DNA of 6,445 nt from positions 1-6,445 of the forward strand of contig CATZIM010000110.1 in assembly GCA_958420075.1 (NCBI GenBank). The letters run 5' to 3'. This document shows, in pieces, positions 1 to 4,336 of this stretch. Numbering within the stretch: position 1 is the first letter of the stretch; each line of letters begins with the position of its first letter. The stretch comes from an uncultured Clostridia bacterium. Lineage in GTDB: Bacteria > Bacillota > Clostridia > Lachnospirales > Anaerotignaceae. A program made the translations under genes and the position numbers. The notes under the pieces were generated by a model that did not search any database, was not told the origin of the DNA, and saw nothing but the letters and a program-made list of their open reading frames with translations.

Positions 1-785
1 ACCTGCATAATCCGGAAAATCCCGTTTATGAAGTCAAAGACGGCAGCATCGAATTTGACCATGTAAATTTTGCATACGGCAAAAACGCCGACAAACTTTG
101 TCTGGATAATGTAAATCTGAAAATTCCTTCCGGTTCTACGGTGGGTATCATTGGCGGCACCGGCAGTTCCAAGAGTACATTGGTACAGCTCATTCCCCGT
201 CTGTATGATGCCACAGAAGGTTCTGTAAAAGTAGGCGGCAGAGATGTCAGAGAATACGACATTGAATCCCTCAGAGAAGAAGTTGCCATGGTGCTGCAGA
301 AAAACGTTCTGTTCTCCGGCACCATCAAAGATAACCTGCGTTGGGGCAAAGAGGACGCAACCGATGAGGAAATGCGTCATGTCTGCCAGCTGGCACAGGC
401 TGATGAATTCATCCAGACCTTCCCTGATGGTTATGATACTTATATCGAACAGGGCGGTACCAACGTTTCCGGTGGTCAGAAACAGCGTCTTTGCATTGCC
501 AGAGCGCTGCTGAAAAAACCGAAAATCCTGATTCTGGACGACTCCACCAGTGCCGTGGATACCAAAACAGATGCCCTCATCCGTACAGCATTCCGGGAAG
601 AAATCCCCAACACTACCAAAATCATCATTGCACAGCGTATTTCTTCTGTAGAAGACGCGGATTTGATTTTGGTACTGGATGACGGCAAGATCAACGGCAT
701 GGGCACTCATCAGGAACTTCTTGCCAATAATGAAATTTATCGTGAAGTATATGAATCTCAGCAGAAAGGGGGACTGGAAGAATGA
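1..785 (+). CDS. ABC exporter half-transporter, degenerate-site subunit (5' partial)
   Basis: C-terminal part of an ABC exporter subunit. The gene enters from the left edge, with its first full codon at base 3, and 260 residues are visible; the membrane domain lies outside. Seen, in visible-residue numbers: A-loop Tyr25, Walker A GGTGSSKST at 51-59, Q-loop Gln99, signature VSGGQ at 155-159, Walker B ending LILDD at 176-180, and AQR in place of AHR with Gln211 in the switch position. The usual catalytic Glu is Asp180 and the usual His is Gln211, so the ATP site built on this subunit's Walker motifs should hydrolyse poorly. Its signature motif is good and would complete the active site of the partner. 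Known: this pattern marks one member of heterodimeric exporters such as TM287/288, BmrCD and LmrCD, which export drugs or lipophilic compounds across the cytoplasmic membrane. The substrate cannot be read here. It overlaps the downstream partner by 4 bases. An in-frame GTG at 141 lies inside the ATPase fold, so it is a Val codon and not a start. Confidence 0.95.
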   Translation, partial: LHNPENPVYEVKDGSIEFDHVNFAYGKNADKLCLDNVNLKIPSGSTVGIIGGTGSSKSTLVQLIPRLYDATEGSVKVGGRDVREYDIESLREEVAMVLQKNVLFSGTIKDNLRWGKEDATDEEMRHVCQLAQADEFIQTFPDGYDTYIEQGGTNVSGGQKQRLCIARALLKKPKILILDDSTSAVDTKTDALIRTAFREEIPNTTKIIIAQRISSVEDADLILVLDDGKINGMGTHQELLANNEIYREVYESQQKGGLEE

Positions 786-2686
786 GTGGACATATGAGAG
801 GTCCCGGACGTGGCGTACCCATCGGACGGGCAAAAATGGACAAAGTCACCATGAACCGTTTGCTCAGCTATTTGAAAGAGTATAAACTGCGGTTTACATT
901 TGTTTTGATCTGCATTCTGATCAGTGCCGTGGCAGGTGTTGCAGGCTCCCTGTTCCTGCAGGTAGTTATCGACGATTATATTACACCATTGCTGAAAACA
1001 GCTTCTCCTGATTTTGCGGGATTGTTCCAGGCGGTACTGACTATGGCTGCCATTTACCTCATCGGTATTCTGGCAACCCTCTTTTACAACCGTACTATGG
1101 TTTCCATCTCCCAGGGGATTTTGAAGAAAATCCGTGACCAGATGTTCTCCCACATGCAGCGGCTGCCTATCCGGTACTTTGATACCCATACCCATGGGGA
1201 TGTCATGAGCCGTTACACCAACGATACAGATACCCTGCGTCAGATGCTTTCCATGAGTGTGCCTCAGATGTTTTCTTCTATCGTCACCATCGTGGCAGTT
1301 GTCTGCGCAATGCTTTACACAAGTGTGTATCTGACCATTCTGGTAGCCATTGTGGTATTCTTCATTCTGAAGGTATTCAAATTCATTGCCAGCCACAGTG
1401 GGAAGTACTTCATCAAACAGCAGGAAACACTGGGCGATGTGAATGGTTATATCGAAGAAATGATCAACGGGCAGAAAGTTGTTAAAGTTTTCTGTCATGA
1501 AGAAAAAGCAAAAGAAATTTTCCGTGAAAAGAATGCGGCTCTGTGTGAAAACGCTACCAAAGCCAACCAGTATGCCAATATCCTCATGCCCATCATGATG
1601 AACTTGGGGAACTTACAGTATGTGCTCATTGCCATTGTCGGCGGCGCACTGGCAGTAAATGGCATCGGCGGTCTGACACTGGGCGCTATCGCTTCTTTCC
1701 TGCAGCTGTCCAAGAGCTTTTCTTCTCCTATCAGCCAGGTTTCTCAGCAGATCAACTCTGTTGTTATGGCGCTGGCAGGTGCAAAACGTATTTTTGAACT
1801 GCTGGATGAAGAAGAAGAAGCCGATGATGGTTATGTAACACTGGTCAATGCAAAATATGATGATAACGGCGAATTGGTGGAATGCCCCGAACATACAGGT
1901 CTGTGGGCATGGAAACATCCTCACGAAGATGGCACCATCACTTATACCCAGCTCACAGGGGATGTACGATTCTTTGATGTGGATTTTGGTTACACAGAAG
2001 ATAAGATCGTTCTCCACAACATCAGTCTGTATGCAAAACCTGGTCAGAAAGTGGCTTTCGTTGGCGCAACCGGTGCTGGTAAAACCACTATCACCAACCT
2101 GATCAACCGTTTTTATGATATCGCCGATGGTAAAATCCGTTACGACGGCATCAACATCAATAAAATCAAAAAAGAAGACCTGCGTCATTCCCTGGGGATT
2201 GTATTGCAGGATGTCAACCTGTTTACAGGCACCGTTATGGATAACATCCGTTACGGGAAACTGGATGCTACTGATGAAGAATGTATCGCAGCGGCAAAAC
2301 TTGCCAATGCCGACAGCTTCATTCGGATGCTGCCCAACGGATATAACACCATCCTTTCCGGTGATGGTTCCGGTTTGTCTCAGGGGCAGCGGCAGCTCAT
2401 CTCCATTGCCCGTGCGGCGGTGGCTGACCCTCCCGTTATGATTCTGGACGAAGCAACATCTTCCATTGATACCCGTACAGAAGCCATTGTGCAGAGAGGT
2501 ATGGATGCCCTGATGAAAGGCAGAACCGTATTTGTTATTGCGCACCGTCTGTCTACCGTTCAGAACTCCAATGTTATCATGGTTCTGGAACATGGTCGTA
2601 TCATCGAACGTGGTACCCACGAAGATTTGATTGCTCAAAAGGGCAAATATTATCAGCTCTATACAGGTGCATTCGAACTGGAATAA
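782..2686 (+). CDS. ABC exporter half-transporter, catalytic-site subunit with altered LSQGQ signature
   Basis: Complete 634-residue ABC exporter with a fused membrane and ATPase domain, partner of the gene just upstream. The N-terminus is Gly/Pro/Arg-rich (1-18). Hydrophobic segments follow at about 38-62, 80-103, 155-200 (two spans) and 265-315 (two spans), giving six. A long acidic linker (about 342-393) contains Cys368, His371 and WAWKHPH at 375-381. The ATPase domain has A-loop Tyr404, Walker A GATGAGKTT at 428-436, Q-loop Gln476, signature LSQGQ at 532-536 (LSGGQ is usual), Walker B MILDE with catalytic Glu557, and switch His588. It therefore supplies the working Walker B and His, while its altered signature faces the degenerate site of the partner. 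The start at 782 forms an ATGA overlap with the previous stop and has AGGGGGA at 767-773, 8 bases upstream; an in-frame ATG at 794 is a possible alternative. Likely a multidrug-type exporter in the cytoplasmic membrane; the substrate is unknown. A terminator follows directly. Confidence 0.96.
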   Translation: MSGHMRGPGRGVPIGRAKMDKVTMNRLLSYLKEYKLRFTFVLICILISAVAGVAGSLFLQVVIDDYITPLLKTASPDFAGLFQAVLTMAAIYLIGILATLFYNRTMVSISQGILKKIRDQMFSHMQRLPIRYFDTHTHGDVMSRYTNDTDTLRQMLSMSVPQMFSSIVTIVAVVCAMLYTSVYLTILVAIVVFFILKVFKFIASHSGKYFIKQQETLGDVNGYIEEMINGQKVVKVFCHEEKAKEIFREKNAALCENATKANQYANILMPIMMNLGNLQYVLIAIVGGALAVNGIGGLTLGAIASFLQLSKSFSSPISQVSQQINSVVMALAGAKRIFELLDEEEEADDGYVTLVNAKYDDNGELVECPEHTGLWAWKHPHEDGTITYTQLTGDVRFFDVDFGYTEDKIVLHNISLYAKPGQKVAFVGATGAGKTTITNLINRFYDIADGKIRYDGININKIKKEDLRHSLGIVLQDVNLFTGTVMDNIRYGKLDATDEECIAAAKLANADSFIRMLPNGYNTILSGDGSGLSQGQRQLISIARAAVADPPVMILDEATSSIDTRTEAIVQRGMDALMKGRTVFVIAHRLSTVQNSNVIMVLEHGRIIERGTHEDLIAQKGKYYQLYTGAFELE

Positions 2687-2702
2687 GTATTCATAAAAAC
2701 AT

Positions 2703-2749
2703 AAAGATAGCTGGAATCCTTCCAATGAATGGCTTCCAGCTATTTTTTT
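2703..2749 (+). terminator. Intrinsic terminator of the ABC exporter operon
   Basis: Perfect 10-bp stem ATAGCTGGAA (2707-2716) with TTCCAGCTAT (2734-2743), followed by a run of seven T (2743-2749). A-T pairs from the upstream AAA (2703-2705) can extend the base. A smaller CCA/TGG helix can form inside the loop (2722-2724 with 2730-2732). It begins 16 bases after the stop codon of the second ABC gene and separates the exporter operon from the hydroxylase operon. Confidence 0.92.
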
Positions 2750-2817
2750 GTCAGGAGAGCTTTCTTCTGAGGGCAATTATCGCTGTTTCTTTTTGGAAAG
2801 CAAGAAAGGAAAAAACA

Positions 2818-2964
2818 ATGTTTTCTGAAGAAGAACCTGTTTTGAAAATCCCCCCTCTTTTTTGTATGGAAATTTATACAGAACCTGTTTTTTTGCGGAG
2901 AATATGGTATCATAAAAGAAGAAGATTTTCCGAAAAAAGCATTGCGGCGGGTACTTTTGGATGA
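2818..2964 (+). CDS. Possible small ORF, 48 aa, doubtful
   Basis: ATG at 2818 is preceded by AAAGGA (2805-2810) with 7 bases between, a reasonable ribosome binding site. The 48-residue product would start MFSEEEPVL and contain a second, similar EPVFL segment 16 codons later, then a basic stretch KRRRF. No known family is recognised and there is no clear membrane span or signal peptide. Against it: it sits in a region that also looks like promoter DNA, its end touches the -10 of the best promoter, and no promoter of its own is obvious after the terminator. It may be chance. Confidence 0.15.
   Translation: MFSEEEPVLKIPPLFCMEIYTEPVFLRRIWYHKRRRFSEKSIAAGTFG
2832..2891. repeat. 12-base direct repeat upstream of the hydroxylase promoter
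   Basis: AGAACCTGTTTT occurs at 2832-2843 and again at 2880-2891, 48 bases apart start to start. Both copies lie upstream of the candidate promoters. A weaker inverted match (GAAACAGGGT, 3022-3031) lies in the leader. The position would suit a regulator binding site, but the spacing is also 16 codons in the doubtful small ORF, so the repeat could be coding or chance. Confidence 0.4.
2905..2913 (+). promoter_or_regulatory. Candidate upstream promoter (extended -10)
   Basis: TGG directly before TATCAT (-10 at 2908-2913) gives an extended -10 element. No good -35 is seen at 16-18 bases upstream, where the sequence is T-rich. It lies just after the second direct-repeat copy. It would give a leader of about 155 bases. 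Weaker than the candidate at 2942-2970. Confidence 0.3.
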
Positions 2965-2970
2965 TATACT
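2942..2970 (+). promoter_or_regulatory. Best candidate promoter of the molybdenum hydroxylase operon
   Basis: TTGCGG (-35, 2942-2947) and TATACT (-10, 2965-2970) are separated by 17 bases, and the -10 has an upstream TG (2962-2963), making it an extended -10 of the housekeeping sigma type. Transcription would begin near 2977 and give a leader of about 100 bases before the FAD-subunit start. The -35 matches the consensus only in its TTG half, which may point to dependence on an activator. Confidence 0.5.
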
Positions 2971-3019
2971 AAACGATGGTGCTTTTTTACAAGAAAAGCG
3001 GAAAAGAGGAAAAAAACGG

Positions 3020-3040
3020 CAGAAACAGGGTGTTTTGCTG
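3020..3040 (+). other. Weak hairpin in the hydroxylase leader
   Basis: CAG-AAACA (3020-3027) can pair with TGTTT-CTG (3031-3035 and 3038-3040) across a GGG loop, with a 2-base bulge. It is A-T rich and has no T run after it, so it is not a terminator. It lies about 24 bases before the ribosome binding site. A role is not shown. Confidence 0.2.
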
Positions 3041-3064
3041 GAAAAGATACATGAAGGAATGTGG

Positions 3065-3071
3065 AAGGAGG
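3065..3071 (+). promoter_or_regulatory. Ribosome binding site that fixes the FAD-subunit start
   Basis: AAGGAGG lies 6 bases before ATG 3078. It settles the start against the in-frame ATG at 2976, which has no such site, falls at the predicted transcription start, and would add 34 residues unlike the family. Confidence 0.9.
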
Positions 3072-3077
3072 AACAAC

Positions 3078-3875
3078 ATGTTTACCATTCGGGAGTATGT
3101 GAAAGTTTCCAGTCTGGAAGAAGCATACGAATTGAATCAGAAAAAGGCAAACGTGGTATTTGGCGGCGGCGTATGGCTGCGTCTGGGCAGAAAGAACATC
3201 CAGACGGCTATTGATCTGTCCGGTTTGGGTCTGGACGAAATTACAGAGGACGAAAAAGAATTTTCCATCGGATGTATGGTTTCCCTGCGTCAGCTGGAAA
3301 CCCACAAAGGCATTGACGCTTACACAAAAGGTGCGGTGAAAGAAAGCCTGCGCCATATTGTAGGGGTGCAGATGCGTAACTGCGCAACAGTTGGCGGCAG
3401 CATTTACGGCAGATTCGGTTTTTCCGATATTCTCTGCTGTCTGCTGGGTCTGGACTGCGATGTGGAACTGTATAAACAGGGCAGAATGCCTTTGGCAGAT
3501 TTCGCAAAAATGAAAAAAGATAACGACATTCTGGTGCGTGTCATCATCAAAAAGACACCTCTGGAAACTGTATACCTGTCCCAGAGAAACACAGAAACAG
3601 ACTTTCCTGTGGTTTCCTGCGCTGTGACAAAAGACGCAGAAGGTTATTATGCTGTTATTGGTGCAAGACCTTGTCAGCCTGTTGTGGTGCGTGACAGCGA
3701 AGGCATTTTGAACAAAGCAGAAGTGACAGCGGAAGATTTGGCGGCTTTTGCGTCCAAAGTGCAGAATAGCATGGACTTTGCTGACAATACCAGATGCAGC
3801 GGCGCATACCGCAGACATGTGGCAGGCGTTCTGGTGAAAAGAGGACTGAAACAGCTCATGGGAGGGGACAAATGA
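3078..3875 (+). CDS. Molybdenum hydroxylase FAD-binding (medium) subunit, xanthine dehydrogenase family
   Basis: A 265-residue FAD subunit of a three-part molybdenum hydroxylase (CoxM / XdhB / YgfM type). It would take electrons from the [2Fe-2S] subunit and pass them to an acceptor such as NAD+ or another carrier. Seen: the first FAD-loop region reads FGGGVWLRLG at 28-37 where AGGTDL is typical; then SIGCMVSLRQLE at 63-74; the second FAD motif ATVGGSIYGRFGFSD at 103-117 is well kept; the C-terminal domain ends with the family pattern S-x-YRRHVAGVLVKR. The length is normal for the family. There is no Cys-rich insert of the kind that holds the extra [4Fe-4S] cluster in 4-hydroxybenzoyl-CoA reductase. 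The start at 3078 is set by AAGGAGG 6 bases upstream. It is the first gene of the operon and its stop overlaps the next start by 4 bases (ATGA). The family is sure; the electron acceptor and substrate are not. Confidence 0.94.
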   Translation: MFTIREYVKVSSLEEAYELNQKKANVVFGGGVWLRLGRKNIQTAIDLSGLGLDEITEDEKEFSIGCMVSLRQLETHKGIDAYTKGAVKESLRHIVGVQMRNCATVGGSIYGRFGFSDILCCLLGLDCDVELYKQGRMPLADFAKMKKDNDILVRVIIKKTPLETVYLSQRNTETDFPVVSCAVTKDAEGYYAVIGARPCQPVVVRDSEGILNKAEVTAEDLAAFASKVQNSMDFADNTRCSGAYRRHVAGVLVKRGLKQLMGGDK

Positions 3876-4336
3876 TGCAGATTACCGTAAAACTCAATGG
3901 AAAAAATGTGACTGCTGAAGTGGCACCGGATATGGCTCTGCTGGATTTTGTCAGAGACCACGGCTGTTACAGCGTCAAAAGAGGCTGCGAAACATCCAAC
4001 TGCGGTCTGTGTACTGTATTGATGGATGGCAAGCCCGTTTTGTCCTGCTCTACACTGGCAGTTCGTGCCGACGGTCATGAAGTGGTGACCATGGAAGGCT
4101 GTCAGGCAGAAGCGGAAGAATTCGGCGCGTTTCTGGCAGATCAGGGGGCAGAACAGTGCGGTTACTGCAGCCCTGGCTTTATTATGAATGTACTGGCAAT
4201 GTGCAAGGAAATGGAAAATCCCACAGACGATGAAATCCGGGAATACCTTTCCGGCAACCTTTGCCGTTGTTCCGGCTATGAAGGCCAGCTCCGTGCCATT
4301 CATGCCTATCTGGATTACAAGAAAGGGGCGAAATGA
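3872..4336 (+). CDS. Molybdenum hydroxylase [2Fe-2S] (small) subunit
   Basis: A 154-residue iron-sulfur subunit that carries electrons from the molybdenum centre to FAD. Seen: an N-terminal plant-ferredoxin-type domain with Cys39, Cys44, Cys47 and Cys59 (C-x4-C-x2-C-x11-C) for one cluster, then a helical C-terminal domain with QCGYCSPG at 95-102 and CRC at 131-133 (C-x2-C-x31-C-x-C; Cys96, 99, 131, 133) for the second. In the family the second cluster sits next to the molybdopterin. All eight ligands are present and the length is normal. The ribosome binding site GGAGGGG (3861-3867) serves either of two adjacent in-frame starts, ATG 3872 (ATGA overlap with the preceding stop) or ATG 3875; 3872 is chosen here, and the difference is one Met. 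The stop overlaps the molybdenum-subunit start by 4 bases. No signal peptide is seen, so the enzyme should be cytoplasmic. Confidence 0.96.
   Translation: MMQITVKLNGKNVTAEVAPDMALLDFVRDHGCYSVKRGCETSNCGLCTVLMDGKPVLSCSTLAVRADGHEVVTMEGCQAEAEEFGAFLADQGAEQCGYCSPGFIMNVLAMCKEMENPTDDEIREYLSGNLCRCSGYEGQLRAIHAYLDYKKGAK

Larger units (their letters stand above)
2750..3077 (+). other. Intergenic control region and leader of the molybdenum hydroxylase operon
   Basis: These 328 bases lie between the exporter terminator and the FAD-subunit start. They are A/T- and A/G-rich, unlike the flanking genes. They hold a 12-base direct repeat, two candidate extended -10 promoters, one weak small ORF, a weak hairpin at 3020-3040 and a strong ribosome binding site. 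I looked for a recognisable riboswitch, including the Moco and purine types, and for a tRNA, and saw nothing convincing. Confidence 0.7.

Noticed and set aside
153..179. Walker A GGTGSSKST seen as possibly broken
   Set aside because: Ser in place of the last Gly occurs in this exporter type, and the Lys and Ser/Thr that bind phosphate are present.
758..1498. A 246-codon minus-strand frame opposite the ABC membrane domain
   Set aside because: Shadow; the plus strand carries an intact ABC exporter here.
1613..2776. A 387-codon minus-strand frame opposite the second ABC gene, running through the terminator
   Set aside because: Shadow of the ABC frame; no motif, and it crosses an intrinsic terminator hairpin.
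2725..2817. Upstream extension of the small ORF starting in the terminator loop
   Set aside because: The start falls inside the terminator hairpin and has no ribosome binding site.
2878..2894. ACAG-AAC-CTGT followed by seven T, resembling a terminator
   Set aside because: The stem is only 4 bp with a 3-base loop, too weak to stop transcription.
2976..3077. In-frame upstream ATG (2976) that would extend the FAD subunit by 34 residues
   Set aside because: No ribosome binding site, the extension is basic and unlike the family, and a strong AAGGAGG lies before ATG 3078.
2910..3818. A 302-codon minus-strand frame over the control region and FAD subunit
   Set aside because: It lies opposite a clear gene and has composition typical of a shadow.
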